Source: an uncultured Oscillospiraceae bacterium (lineage in GTDB: Bacteria > Bacillota > Clostridia > Oscillospirales > Oscillospiraceae). Taken from it: a stretch of 32,891 bases of DNA. Positions within the stretch are counted from its first letter, which is position 1. The number at the start of each line of letters is the position of its first letter. The notes under the pieces are model-generated. The model was not told the origin of the DNA and searched no databases. It was given only the letters and a program-made list of their open reading frames with translations. The stretch covers positions 1-32,891 of the forward strand of contig CAKUDE010000026.1 of the NCBI GenBank assembly GCA_934645175.1, read 5' to 3'. Shown here one piece after another: positions 16,918 through 25,088 of the stretch. A program made the position numbers and the translations under genes.

Positions 16918-18924
16918 ATGAAACGAATTCTCGCAGCTCTTCTTGCCGTTTTCACGCTTCTTTCGCTTGCGGCCTGCAGCAGCGAAGGCAAGGATGCGCT
17001 CAGCAACGAGAAAAAAGCGGCGACAAAGATTACCGAGGAGCGCAATGCCGAGGTGTATCGGCTCCTTGATTTTAACGACAAGCAGGAAAGCGAATTTGCC
17101 AATCGCGGCTTTATTACGGCTCCGGACTCGCTGGTCATCAAGACCGAAAACGGCGCGCCCGTATGGTCGCAGGATGCCTATGACTTTGTCCGCGGCGACA
17201 AGGAGGCACCTGCCGAGGCCAATCCGGGGCTGTGGCGCAATACACAGTATAATGCGCTCTACGGCCTGTTCAAGGTCACGGACGACATCTACCAGGTTCG
17301 CGGCTATGACATCTCCAACATCACGTTTGTCCGCAGCCGGAACGGCTGGATCATCATGGACTGCGGCAGCAGCAAGTATACCGCTGCCGAAGCGCTCAAG
17401 CTCTTCCGCTCCGAGATGGGCGATGCGCGCATTGTGGCCATTATTATCAGCCACGCCCATGTGGATCACTACGGCGGCATTGAGGGGCTGATCTCGGCCG
17501 AGGACGTTGCCGACAGCAAGCTGCCTCTGGACGAACAGATTGCTTCCGGAAAGACTGCAATCATCGTCCCGCAAGGCTTTGCCAATGCGGTAATGTCGGA
17601 GAACGTTTTTGTCGGTACTGCCATGAAGCGCCGGGCTTTCTTCCAATATGGCTCGATGCTCCCCTATGACGAAAAGGGGCGCCTTTCGGTCGGCATTGGC
17701 CTGACGGCCGTTCAGAACGGCGTGGGCTATATTGCACCGAGCTACGAAGTCACGGAGTCCGTTTGCGAAATGACGATCGACGGTGTGAAGGCAGTCTTCC
17801 AGTTGACGCTCGGAACGGAATCGCCCGCAGAGATGAATACCTATTTCCCGGATATGAAGGCGCTCTGGATGGCGGAGAACTGCACCGGAACGCTGCACAA
17901 TCTTTACACGCTCCGCGGCGCCGAGGTGCGCGATGCCAATGGCTGGGCGCGCTATATTACCGAGGCGCAGTCTCTTTTCCCGGATGCCGAGGTTGTGTTC
18001 CAGTCTCACAACTGGCCGCACTGGGGTAAGGATGTCGTCAGCGAGTACATGACCAACACCGCCGCGGTCTACAAGTTTATCCACGACCAGACGCTTCTGT
18101 ACATTAACAAGGGCTATACGTCCACGGAGATTGCTTCCAAGATCAAGCTGCCGGAGGATCTGGAAAAGGTGTGGTACACCCGCCAGTATTACGGCACGCT
18201 GAAGCACAATGTCAAGGCGGTCTATCAGAAGTATATGGGCTGGTATGACGCCAACCCCATTCATCTCGATGAGCTGGAGCCGAGCGAATACGCGAAAAAG
18301 CTGGTAGAATATCTCGGCGATACGTCCAAGGTGCTGGAAATGGCGCGCAAGGATTTTGAGAAGGGCGAATACCAGTGGGTCGCGCAGATTACCAATACGC
18401 TTGTTTACGCGGACCCGAGCAATCGGGATGCCCGCTATCTGTGTGCCGATGCTCTGGAGCAGCTCGGTTATCAGGCAGAGTCCGGCGCATGGAGAAATGC
18501 CTACCTGGTTGCCGCGTATGAGCTGCGGAATGGTACGGATGCATATCCGAAGACGGCGCAGACCGGCGTCGGTTCGACCGCGCAGGGCATGGATGCGCAG
18601 ACAATGCTGGATTACATGGGGATTGTGATGGATACGGAGAAGCTCGGAAGCCGCTCCTTTACCATTCAACTGAAGTTGACCGACGGCGACAATTATCTGT
18701 TGAAAATCCATCACGGCGTTCTTCTGTACTACAAAGACACGCTTTCAGACGACGCGGATTTGACGCTCTCCATGCCTCGTGTCGGTATCCTTGCCATTAC
18801 GAGCAAGAATCAGGAAAACATCGACAAGCTGGTCAAGGTCGAAAAGGGCGATGCGGAGCTGTTCAATGCTCTGTGCGACAGCATGGCATCATTTGACCTG
18901 TATTTCAACATCATTGAACCGTGA
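16918..18924 (+). CDS. Alkyl-sulfatase-like metallo-beta-lactamase-fold lipoprotein
   Basis: A 668-residue secreted lipoprotein (signal MKRILAALLAVFTLLSLAAC, lipid-modified Cys20) of the SdsA1/BDS1 family, which cleaves primary alkyl sulfates. The zinc motif HAHVDH is at 179-184. The other expected metal ligands appear in TESPAEMN, WMAENCTGTLHN and FQSHNWPHWG. The middle holds the dimerisation domain (TSTEIASKIKLPEDL onward), and the C-terminal 130 residues form the SCP2-like domain that binds the alkyl chain (SFTIQLKLTDGDNYLL). The start at 16918 is chosen over the in-frame GTG at 16879 because it gives a clean signal peptide and has GGAGGA 8 bases upstream. The stop overlaps the next gene's possible GTG start. 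Confidence 0.92.
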   Translation: MKRILAALLAVFTLLSLAACSSEGKDALSNEKKAATKITEERNAEVYRLLDFNDKQESEFANRGFITAPDSLVIKTENGAPVWSQDAYDFVRGDKEAPAEANPGLWRNTQYNALYGLFKVTDDIYQVRGYDISNITFVRSRNGWIIMDCGSSKYTAAEALKLFRSEMGDARIVAIIISHAHVDHYGGIEGLISAEDVADSKLPLDEQIASGKTAIIVPQGFANAVMSENVFVGTAMKRRAFFQYGSMLPYDEKGRLSVGIGLTAVQNGVGYIAPSYEVTESVCEMTIDGVKAVFQLTLGTESPAEMNTYFPDMKALWMAENCTGTLHNLYTLRGAEVRDANGWARYITEAQSLFPDAEVVFQSHNWPHWGKDVVSEYMTNTAAVYKFIHDQTLLYINKGYTSTEIASKIKLPEDLEKVWYTRQYYGTLKHNVKAVYQKYMGWYDANPIHLDELEPSEYAKKLVEYLGDTSKVLEMARKDFEKGEYQWVAQITNTLVYADPSNRDARYLCADALEQLGYQAESGAWRNAYLVAAYELRNGTDAYPKTAQTGVGSTAQGMDAQTMLDYMGIVMDTEKLGSRSFTIQLKLTDGDNYLLKIHHGVLLYYKDTLSDDADLTLSMPRVGILAITSKNQENIDKLVKVEKGDAELFNALCDSMASFDLYFNIIEP

Positions 18925-18935
18925 GAAAAAGTTCT

Positions 18936-20306
18936 ATGAAAAAAACACTTTGTTTGCTCCTCTGTCTGCTGACGGTCGCATCCCTGATGGGATGCAGCCG
19001 GACTTCCGATGAAATGTCGGACGATTGGGAAACGCTTAAGCAGGCGTATATTTACGCTTTCCCGCTTGTGCTGACCGATGCGACCAAAACTGCCGCCACC
19101 AATGTGGCGTCTGCCGATCATGCGGGACACGCGCCGGTCAACCAGCTGATCCATGCCGCCGGTCTTGCGACGTCCGAGACGCGTATGGTTGTGACACCCA
19201 ATGTCGATACGCTTTACACACAGGCCTGGCTTGATCTCGGACAGGAACCCATGATTTACCGAGCGCCGGAATCCGACCGCTTCTTTAACGCTCAGGTGTT
19301 GGACGCATGGACCAATACGGTCACGGTTCTGAAGGACGCTGGCGACTATGCCTTTGTTCGGGCGGGGTGGCAGGGAACGTTACCCGACGGCGTAAAAAAG
19401 GTGGAGGTTCCGACCGATACGGTGTGGCTCATCTGCCGTATGGTTGTGGACGGTGCGGAGGATATGGCTCGTGTTCGTGCGCTCCAGGGGGCGATGCGGC
19501 TCGTACCGCTTTCCGCATACGACACGATGGATTCCTATCAGGCGCCGGCGGGGACCTATGATGAAAAAAATCAATATGTTCCGGTTCAACACGTGCTTTC
19601 CATGACGCCGCAGGAGTTTTTTGAGACCGCCAACCGCCTTATGCAGACCAACCCGCCGTCTGCGGAAGACGCAGAGCTGCTCACAAGCCTGCAGAAGTTG
19701 GGAATCGGCCCGGGTGAGACGTTTTCCGCCGGACGGTTCGGTACGGAACTTGCGCAGAAATGGAAGGAAATGCTTGAAAATATGCGCCCCCTGCTTGCAA
19801 AGGACGCGGGGAACTACGCCAAAACACTTGGCGCCTGGAGCTATTACGGCGACCCGATCGGGGACTTCGGTACGGCCTATACCTATCGTGCACTGGTCGC
19901 TCTTGCGGGCCTCGGTGCAAACACCACCGATATCGCCGTCTATCCGAAGCTCGACGCGGATGCGACAGGGGAGAAGCTGACGGGTGCAAAGCAGTATGTC
20001 CTGCATCTGGATTCCGTACCGCCTGTGCTGGAAAACGGCTTCTGGTCGTTTACCGTGTACGGCGATGATGACTTCCTGATCGATAACCCGATTGGCCGTT
20101 ACTGCGTCAACGACCGTTCCTCCTGCAAATACAACGAGGACGGCTCGCTGGATATTATTATTTCGGCAGAGATTCCCCCGGAGGGAGCCGATAACTGGCT
20201 ACCGGTCGGAGAGGGCGGTTTCCACCTGTTCCTGCGCATTTACTACCCCGATATGGAAGCGCTTGCTCAATGGTCCGCCCCGACGGTGTCCCCCTTGGAT
20301 AAGTAA
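18936..20306 (+). CDS. DUF1254/DUF1214 domain lipoprotein
   Basis: A 456-residue exported protein with the lipoprotein signal MKKTLCLLLCLLTVASLMGC. The N-terminal DUF1254 (about 30-170) has AYIYAFPLVL and TPNVDTLYTQAWLDL. The C-terminal DUF1214 (about 350-445) has GFWSFTVYGDDDFLIDN and NWLPVGEGGFHLFLRIYYP. The biochemical role of this two-domain family is not known to me. The ATG at 18936 gives the proper signal peptide; a GTG at 18921 overlapping the previous stop would add five residues. It is co-transcribed with the alkyl-sulfatase-like gene, so the two lipoproteins probably act together on an extracellular substrate. Confidence 0.9.
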   Translation: MKKTLCLLLCLLTVASLMGCSRTSDEMSDDWETLKQAYIYAFPLVLTDATKTAATNVASADHAGHAPVNQLIHAAGLATSETRMVVTPNVDTLYTQAWLDLGQEPMIYRAPESDRFFNAQVLDAWTNTVTVLKDAGDYAFVRAGWQGTLPDGVKKVEVPTDTVWLICRMVVDGAEDMARVRALQGAMRLVPLSAYDTMDSYQAPAGTYDEKNQYVPVQHVLSMTPQEFFETANRLMQTNPPSAEDAELLTSLQKLGIGPGETFSAGRFGTELAQKWKEMLENMRPLLAKDAGNYAKTLGAWSYYGDPIGDFGTAYTYRALVALAGLGANTTDIAVYPKLDADATGEKLTGAKQYVLHLDSVPPVLENGFWSFTVYGDDDFLIDNPIGRYCVNDRSSCKYNEDGSLDIIISAEIPPEGADNWLPVGEGGFHLFLRIYYPDMEALAQWSAPTVSPLDK

Positions 20307-20323
20307 AAGAATTCGGTATCCGC

Positions 20324-20356
20324 AACGCACCCGACCTCCCGGCCGGGTGCGTTTTT
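20324..20356 (+). terminator. Terminator after the DUF1254/1214 gene
   Basis: A 10-bp stem AACGCACCCG / CGGGTGCGTT with a 10-base loop is followed by a T-run ending in TTTTTTG. Confidence 0.9.
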
Positions 20357-20361
20357 TGTTC

Positions 20362-20389
20362 TTGACAAATACGAACTTCGGATTATAAT
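20362..20389 (+). promoter_or_regulatory. Consensus promoter of the marR-ABC operon
   Basis: Perfect TTGACA (20362-20367) and perfect TATAAT (20384-20389) with a 16-base spacer. A promoter this strong normally needs a repressor, and operators follow directly. Confidence 0.92.
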
Positions 20390-20390
20390 A

Positions 20391-20418
20391 GATGTAGGTA
20401 CAACGATGTATATACAAC
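20391..20418 (+). promoter_or_regulatory. Tandem palindromic operator, probably for the adjacent MarR
   Basis: Two abutting 14-bp copies of GATGTAnnTACAAC lie at 20391-20404 (centre GG) and 20405-20418 (centre TA). Each is a near-palindrome of TTGTA/ATGTA half-sites. They begin one base after the -10 box and cover the expected transcription start, as in MarR autorepression. Confidence 0.8.
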
Positions 20419-20443
20419 AAATAAGAACAACGGAGGCGTGTAT

Positions 20444-20902
20444 ATGGATATTACCGAACGGAAGATCACAAAAATCGCGCGGGAGGCGGAAAAGCTGGTT
20501 CTGCTTTCCTTGCGGGAGGAGGGGGTCGGTACGGCGGAGATCGATCTGATCCATGCGCTGCGACACAATCCCGGCTGCACGCAGGCCAGACTCGCGGAGC
20601 TTCTGCACGCGGATAAGGCGGCAATCGCACGCAGAACGAGGAATCTCGAAGGAAAGGGATTTCTTGTTCGCAGGGAGGATCCGAGGGATCGGCGCAGTCA
20701 GCTTCTTTTCCCCACCGAAAAGGCGGAGGCGATGCGATCGTCCAAATCGGAGATTGAAGCGTCGTTCTACGAATATCTTACCTCCGTCCTGACCGACGCA
20801 GAGGCGGAGTGCTTTGCCGTCCTGCTGGATAAGCTGTATGCTGCGTCCAAAGCCGAAAGCCGTGCAGGCTTTCCGCATTTTATGGATACTCAAAGGAAGT
20901 GA
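20444..20902 (+). CDS. MarR-family transcriptional regulator
   Basis: A winged-helix regulator of 152 residues. The DNA-binding core is at about 40-95: LIHALRHNPGCTQARLAELL, HADKAAIARRTRNLEGKGFL and the wing with the family motif REDPRDRRSQLLFPT. It starts at ATG 20444 with GGAGG 7 bases upstream; the in-frame GTG at 20438 is too close to the RBS. Its own promoter carries a tandem palindrome, so autorepression is likely. It heads the usual MarR-ABC-ABC exporter operon, where such regulators respond to an exported toxic compound. Confidence 0.92.
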   Translation: MDITERKITKIAREAEKLVLLSLREEGVGTAEIDLIHALRHNPGCTQARLAELLHADKAAIARRTRNLEGKGFLVRREDPRDRRSQLLFPTEKAEAMRSSKSEIEASFYEYLTSVLTDAEAECFAVLLDKLYAASKAESRAGFPHFMDTQRK

Positions 20903-20909
20903 GAGAACG

Positions 20910-21416
20910 GTGAACGAGAAAACGGTGTTTTGCCCGAACAGGGTTGGCTCCTATTTCCGCATGGAATGGCTGTCGTTGACCTTTGTGACGCTTTCCGGCG
21001 TGTTTTATAACGTGGGTCTGCTTGCTACTCCGTGGTTTGAGGGCAGACTTGCCCAGTGCCTGGCCGACATTCTCGGTGGAAGCGCAACGGCCTCGCAGAT
21101 GGCGATGCTGGTGCTCGCCTACCTTGCCGTGACGCTGGCCGTGCAGGCGGCGCGATTTGTAAAGCGTTTTTACGTCCGCCGCTTTGCCAATAACATCAAT
21201 CGCCGCATGAAGGGGATTCTTTATGCCAACCTTGTGCGTGAAAGCAGGGCGTCCCTGGAGAAAGAGGGCGCAGGGGAGCTGATGACAAAGGCGATTTCCG
21301 ATGTGGACGACTGCGGCGCGGGAGCACCGCCTGCTCACCGCGGGGACGCTGCTGTGCGTTGCGGCCTCCGTCGCTGCGTCGCTGCTTCCGCCGCTGCTGC
21401 TTGCACGCGTGATTGA
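20910..21416 (+). pseudogene. ABC exporter half-transporter 1, truncated by deletion
   Basis: A GTG start at 20910 follows an AAGGAAG RBS. Residues 1 to about 133 are the first part of an ABC exporter membrane domain: two hydrophobic segments (WLSLTFVTLSGVFYNVGLLA and MAMLVLAYLAVTLAVQAARF) and the intracellular loop ending GELMTKAISDVDD. After about base 21308 the frame no longer matches any ABC protein and ends at 21416. The rest of the membrane domain and the whole nucleotide-binding domain are missing. The second exporter gene begins at the same point in another frame. A deletion of roughly 1.3-1.4 kb (estimated from typical ABC exporter length) between the two tandem genes explains this. 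Confidence 0.8.
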
Positions 21417-22914
21417 TCGCCTGACCGGCGGTGTTTCACTGACCTTTACCGCCGTGCTGCTCTACTTTGGAAGCCTCGTGCTGGAGGGCGTGCTTTCCTC
21501 CGCACAGGAGACGCTCCTGGTGCTTTTTGGGCAGAAAATGACACACGCGCTGCGCTCTGAAATGTCTCAGAAGCTCTCTGCGCTGCCGGCAAGCACTCTC
21601 GTTTCGCAGAATCCCGGTGAGGTTGCGGCGCGTTTTTCCGGTGATGTTGACACCGTGGAAGCGCTTTTTACCTCCGGTATCATCAGCATGGTTGCCGATG
21701 CCTGCCGGATTCTTTCGATTCTGGCAGTCATTGCGATAAAAAATACGGGCCTCGCCCTTGTCCTGCTTGCAGTTCTTCCGCTGTTTGCGTGGTTTACGCG
21801 CCGCGTACAGAAGAAAATGCTTGCCGCGCAGCTTGAAAACCGACGTGCGGTTGCCGCCGTCTCCGGGCAGGTGCCGGAGACGCTGCACAACATCCGCACC
21901 ATCCGCGCGCTTGGGCTGGAGAGGTATATGGAGCGCCGCTACGACCGATGCATCGGGGAAAGCTATGCCGCCATGGAGAAAACAAACTTCTACGATGCGA
22001 TTTATTCGCCCGTAGTGCTCCTGCTCAACGCGGCCGTGGTCGGCGTCGTAATGCTGCTCTCCGCTTCGGGTAAGGCGCAGGTTTTGGCGTTATTTGGTAT
22101 GTCGGTCGGCACGTCAGTCGCCGTTATTGACTACATCTCGCGCATTTTTTCCCCGATTGAGAGTCTTGGCATGGAAATACAGACCATTCAGTCGGCTATG
22201 GCGGGCGTCAGACGGATCGACGCGTTCCTCGCCGAGCCGGAGCGGGTTATCCCAACGGACCGCGAAAAGGCTGCTCGGGGCGATATTGTCTTTTCCCATG
22301 TGACCTTCGGCTACGGAGAAAAGCCCGTATTACGCGATTTTTCCATGACGGTAGCGGAGGGCGAGCAGGTTACGCTTGTCGGCAGAACCGGAGCCGGGAA
22401 AAGCACGATATTCCGGCTGCTGCTTGGCCTTTACAGGCCGGAGGCGGGAACGATTACCATCGGCGGGGTGGACGTTTCCGATATCACCGACCGCGAGCGG
22501 CGCTCGTGCATCGGTTGTGTGGAGCAGCATTTCTCCCGCGTTCCGGGAACGGTTCTGGAGCAGATCACACTTTCCGATCCTGCCGTGACCGAAGAAATGG
22601 CGCACCATGCGGCAAGGCTCGCCGGGATCGATGATGCCATCGCGGCTATGCCCCGGGGCTATGCCACCGTATGTACGGATGGCATCTTTTCACAGGGAGA
22701 ATGGCAGCTTTTGTCCATTGCCCGTGCCGCAGCGGCAGATCCGGCGGTGCTGCTGCTTGACGAGATTACGGCAAATCTCGACGCGGAAACCGAGGCGCGG
22801 GTGCTGGAAGCGCTGCGTCGGGCCTCCGAGGGACGTACGGTGCTCTCCATTTCCCATCGAATCTATGAGAATCTCGGAGGGAGGACCGTGGAGATCAAAG
22901 CGAACAACGCCTGA
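21301..22914 (+). CDS. ABC exporter half-transporter 2 (start damaged)
   Basis: A nearly complete type IV ABC exporter half of 537 residues. Six hydrophobic segments begin with LLTAGTLLCVAASVAASLLP. The nucleotide-binding domain has Walker A LVGRTGAGKSTIF, Q-loop GCVEQHFSR, signature FSQGEWQLLSIARA (degenerate against LSGGQ), Walker B AVLLLDEITANLD and H-loop SISHR. Clear homology starts at REHRLL (about residue 7). The ATG at 21301 arises by chance from the fused first gene (gATGtgg) and has no RBS, so the native start was probably lost in the deletion. It would normally work as a heterodimer with the truncated partner and so may be inactive. Confidence 0.85.
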   Translation: MWTTAAREHRLLTAGTLLCVAASVAASLLPPLLLARVIDRLTGGVSLTFTAVLLYFGSLVLEGVLSSAQETLLVLFGQKMTHALRSEMSQKLSALPASTLVSQNPGEVAARFSGDVDTVEALFTSGIISMVADACRILSILAVIAIKNTGLALVLLAVLPLFAWFTRRVQKKMLAAQLENRRAVAAVSGQVPETLHNIRTIRALGLERYMERRYDRCIGESYAAMEKTNFYDAIYSPVVLLLNAAVVGVVMLLSASGKAQVLALFGMSVGTSVAVIDYISRIFSPIESLGMEIQTIQSAMAGVRRIDAFLAEPERVIPTDREKAARGDIVFSHVTFGYGEKPVLRDFSMTVAEGEQVTLVGRTGAGKSTIFRLLLGLYRPEAGTITIGGVDVSDITDRERRSCIGCVEQHFSRVPGTVLEQITLSDPAVTEEMAHHAARLAGIDDAIAAMPRGYATVCTDGIFSQGEWQLLSIARAAAADPAVLLLDEITANLDAETEARVLEALRRASEGRTVLSISHRIYENLGGRTVEIKANNA

Positions 22915-22970
22915 ACGGATCGGACTTCCGCGATGCGCTTCCCCGGCGGCGCGGCTATGACAGAAAGCAG

Positions 22971-23002
22971 GCGGCTCTCCCCTTGCGGGGAGAGCCGCTT
23001 TT
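22971..23002. terminator. Bidirectional terminator between the ABC gene and spoVFB
   Basis: A 12-bp perfect stem GCGGCTCTCCCC / GGGGAGAGCCGC has a TTGC loop and is followed by TTTTC on the plus strand. It sits between convergent genes. Confidence 0.92.
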
Positions 23003-23574
23003 CATTTGGCAATCAGAAGCGGCTGAAGCTGGCGACCCGCAAGGGCCTGTGTGACCGTCTCCGGCAGCTTTTCCAGGTCGGCGACCAGACTGTAGGGCTT
23101 GCCGAACGGACTGTCCTGCCCGAAGGGGACAAAATAGAAATGCCGCCGCGCGAGCAGACGTCCGATGCTTTCCGCATTTGCTGCCAGACCGTCGTTTGTG
23201 GAAACGGCGAGTACGACCGGGCGGCCGTTGCGCAGATGTGCTTTGCAGGCGAGCGTCACTGCGGTGTCAGCGACGCCTGCGGAGAGCTTTGCCAGTGTAT
23301 TTCCCGTACATGGGGCGATGACCAGCAGCTCAAGCTGCTTTTTCGGGCCGAACGGCTCGACCTCGTTCAGTGTAGTCAGTACGGGTGCGCCGCAGATCGA
23401 TTCGATCTCTGCGCGGAAGCTCGCCGCAGAGCCGAAGCGTGTGTCGATTTCAGCCGAGGCTGCGGAGAGAATGGGGATAACGGTGTAGTCCTGCGCGAGG
23501 ATGCGCAGGGCGTCGATGGTCTTGCGAAAAGTGCAGAACGAACCGCACAACGCAAAGCCGATGACAGGTTTCAT
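23002..23574 (-). CDS. spoVFB: Dipicolinate synthase subunit B
   Basis: A flavoprotein-like subunit of 190 residues (DpaB) of the enzyme making dipicolinic acid, the calcium chelator of the spore core, from the dihydrodipicolinate pathway. It has the N-terminal IGFALCGSFCTFRK, the APCTGNTLAKLSAG segment (about 92) of the flavoprotein fold, and a C-terminal FGKPYSLVADL. The start at 23574 has GGAGGAG upstream and overlaps the stop of subunit A by ATGA; the longer frame to 23592 runs into the RBS. It acts in the mother cell during sporulation. Confidence 0.93.
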   Translation of the reverse strand: MKPVIGFALCGSFCTFRKTIDALRILAQDYTVIPILSAASAEIDTRFGSAASFRAEIESICGAPVLTTLNEVEPFGPKKQLELLVIAPCTGNTLAKLSAGVADTAVTLACKAHLRNGRPVVLAVSTNDGLAANAESIGRLLARRHFYFVPFGQDSPFGKPYSLVADLEKLPETVTQALAGRQLQPLLIAK

Positions 23575-24374
23575 GAAAACTCCTCCTTCCAATGCTTCCG
23601 GATGGCCTCGCCGTAAAGCCTGCCGGCCGTGACGGGAAAGAAACGGCCGGGAAGGCTCTGTGCATCAATAAAATGCTCACCGAGTGCATTCCCGGCGCCG
23701 TCGGCCAGTCCGCCGGGGGGCGAGGCAAGCTCGAAATACCGACCTGAAAACCCGATGAAGCCTTCTGCGGGCAGTACGGGCGACGGGATGGTATTGAATA
23801 CGGCGTCAAAGCGGTGCAATTCATGCAGCGAATCGAGAGATACCGCCTCATGACCGAGCGCCCGTGCCAGCGCAAGGTCGGCGGGCTTTCGCGCGGTGAC
23901 GGCGACGTACGCTCCGAGTGCGGAAAGCTTTTGCGCCAGCACTTTGCCGCAGCGGCCGTAGCCGCAGACAAGGCAGAGCGAGCCGCTGAGTATGCGTCCG
24001 AGCGATTGCAGCGCCAAAAGAATTGCACCCTCCGCCGTCGGAACGGCGTTCAGACTGCTCATGGGTTCTGCACCGAACAGGTCAACGAGCTTAGCCTGCT
24101 CGTAGCGCAGTGCTTCGAGCTTCCCGCCGTAGATCACACCGCCGTGCGCAACCCGTGCGAGAATGGGCGCGATGGGCAGTGCGTTTTTGCCGCGCAGCCT
24201 ATCGCCGGAGAGCGACGGAAAGGGGAGCGCAAGTACCCGGATCACATCGGGCAGGGGTTCGTCCGGCAGCCCCGGTACCGCGTGGCAATGTACCTCTGTC
24301 CCTTGCTCGGACAGATAAGCGGCGGCGTGGCGGCTTCGCGCATCGCCGCCGATGAACCAGAGCGGATCATTCAT
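23571..24374 (-). CDS. spoVFA: Dipicolinate synthase subunit A
   Basis: The NAD(P)-binding subunit (DpaA) of dipicolinate synthase, 267 residues. The N-terminal domain begins WFIGGDARSRHAAAYLSEQG. The central Rossmann motif is VCGYGRCGKVLAQKLSALGA (about 137-156), and FNTIPSPVLP (about 192) follows. The start at 24374 has AAAGGAGG 8 bases upstream; the longer frame to 24395 covers the RBS. It is co-translated with subunit B. A candidate mother-cell (sigma-K-like) promoter precedes it. Confidence 0.93.
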   Translation of the reverse strand: MNDPLWFIGGDARSRHAAAYLSEQGTEVHCHAVPGLPDEPLPDVIRVLALPFPSLSGDRLRGKNALPIAPILARVAHGGVIYGGKLEALRYEQAKLVDLFGAEPMSSLNAVPTAEGAILLALQSLGRILSGSLCLVCGYGRCGKVLAQKLSALGAYVAVTARKPADLALARALGHEAVSLDSLHELHRFDAVFNTIPSPVLPAEGFIGFSGRYFELASPPGGLADGAGNALGEHFIDAQSLPGRFFPVTAGRLYGEAIRKHWKEEFS

Positions 24375-24396
24375 GATCCCGCCTCCTTTCTGCAAT

Positions 24397-24424
24397 CAAT
24401 CTATGCGAATTTGAAGGAAGCGGT
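24397..24424 (-). promoter_or_regulatory. Candidate sigma-K-type promoter of spoVFA-spoVFB
   Basis: On the minus strand, ACC (24422-24424), 16 bases, then CATAGATTG (24397-24405). The Bacillus sigma-K consensus is AC-N16-CATAnnnTA, so the -10 has one mismatch. It lies 22 bases before the ATG, and spoVF is sigma-K-dependent in Bacillus. Confidence 0.45.
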
Positions 24425-24433
24425 GAAAAACGG

Positions 24434-24462
24434 TTGTCAAATTTCTCCGCGTGCGTTATAAT
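24434..24462 (+). promoter_or_regulatory. Promoter of the DUF4364 gene
   Basis: TTGTCA (24434-24439), 17 bases, TATAAT (24457-24462). Confidence 0.85.
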
Positions 24463-24485
24463 GGAAGCAGAAAGGGTGTGTTTTT

Positions 24486-25022
24486 ATGGAAGCGCGAGGC
24501 TTTATTCAGGACATGCTGGATGTAAAGCTGCTGGTTCTGTTTGTAATGTCGCACGTTGCCTATCCTGTTGACCTGCAAAAGATCTATGAGCTTTCCTATC
24601 AGGACGATAAGCTGAGCTACTTTGACCTGTCCGCAGCGGTGCCCGAGATGGTTGAAACGGGCCACCTGGAGCAGCTCGATGGCGGACGGTACATAATTAC
24701 CGAAAAGGGGCGTTCAACCTGCGAGATCACAAAGGATGCTATTGCCTATCCAGTGATGCAGCGTGCGCTTGAAGCGGTCGATCGCTTTAACCGCGAGACG
24801 CGCCGCAGCGAATTTGTCAAGGCTACGGTCGAGCCGGAAAACGGGAGCTATCGCGTTGATCTGCGGCTCAACGACGAAGTCGGTGAGCTTCTGCATATTG
24901 AGCTGATGGCGCCGACGCAGAAACAGGGAGTGCGTTTGGCCCGCGCATTCCGTATCAAAGCCGAAACGATCTATCATGCGGTGATGGATGAACTTTTAGC
25001 AAAACCGAAAGAAGATGCTTGA
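24486..25022 (+). CDS. DUF4364 family protein (winged-helix-like)
   Basis: A protein of 178 residues resembling the DUF4364 family widespread in Clostridia. The N-terminal half (about 10-85) is a winged-helix-like domain (LLVLFVMSHVAYPVDLQKI, then YIITEKGRSTCEI). The C-terminal half is alpha/beta with DLRLNDEVGELLHIELMAP. The role is unknown, probably regulatory. It has its own consensus promoter. The downstream hpf promoter overlaps its stop codon. Confidence 0.85.
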   Translation: MEARGFIQDMLDVKLLVLFVMSHVAYPVDLQKIYELSYQDDKLSYFDLSAAVPEMVETGHLEQLDGGRYIITEKGRSTCEITKDAIAYPVMQRALEAVDRFNRETRRSEFVKATVEPENGSYRVDLRLNDEVGELLHIELMAPTQKQGVRLARAFRIKAETIYHAVMDELLAKPKEDA

Positions 25023-25047
25023 TTTTTTATTTAAACTGTGCTATAAT
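25019..25047 (+). promoter_or_regulatory. Promoter of hpf
   Basis: TTGATT (25019-25024), 17 bases, TATAAT (25042-25047). The -35 overlaps the DUF4364 stop codon. Transcription would start near 25054, before the RBS. Confidence 0.85.
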
Positions 25048-25088
25048 ACAACCAGCAAGTGCCACATAAATTGAAAGGAGCGACTCAA

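Noticed and set aside
16780..18714. A 644-codon open frame antisense to the alkyl-sulfatase gene
   Set aside because: The plus-strand frame has the signal peptide, zinc motif and RBS; the antisense frame has none.
21290..21420. Programmed ribosomal frameshift joining the two ABC frames
   Set aside because: Both frames carry the start of an exporter membrane domain (TM1-TM2), so a fused product would repeat it. No slippery sequence with a downstream structure is evident. Deletion explains it better.
25059..25088. An upstream start for hpf adding 10 residues
   Set aside because: It includes the RBS in the coding region and lies only a few bases after the predicted transcription start; the family N-terminus is MKFQFS.
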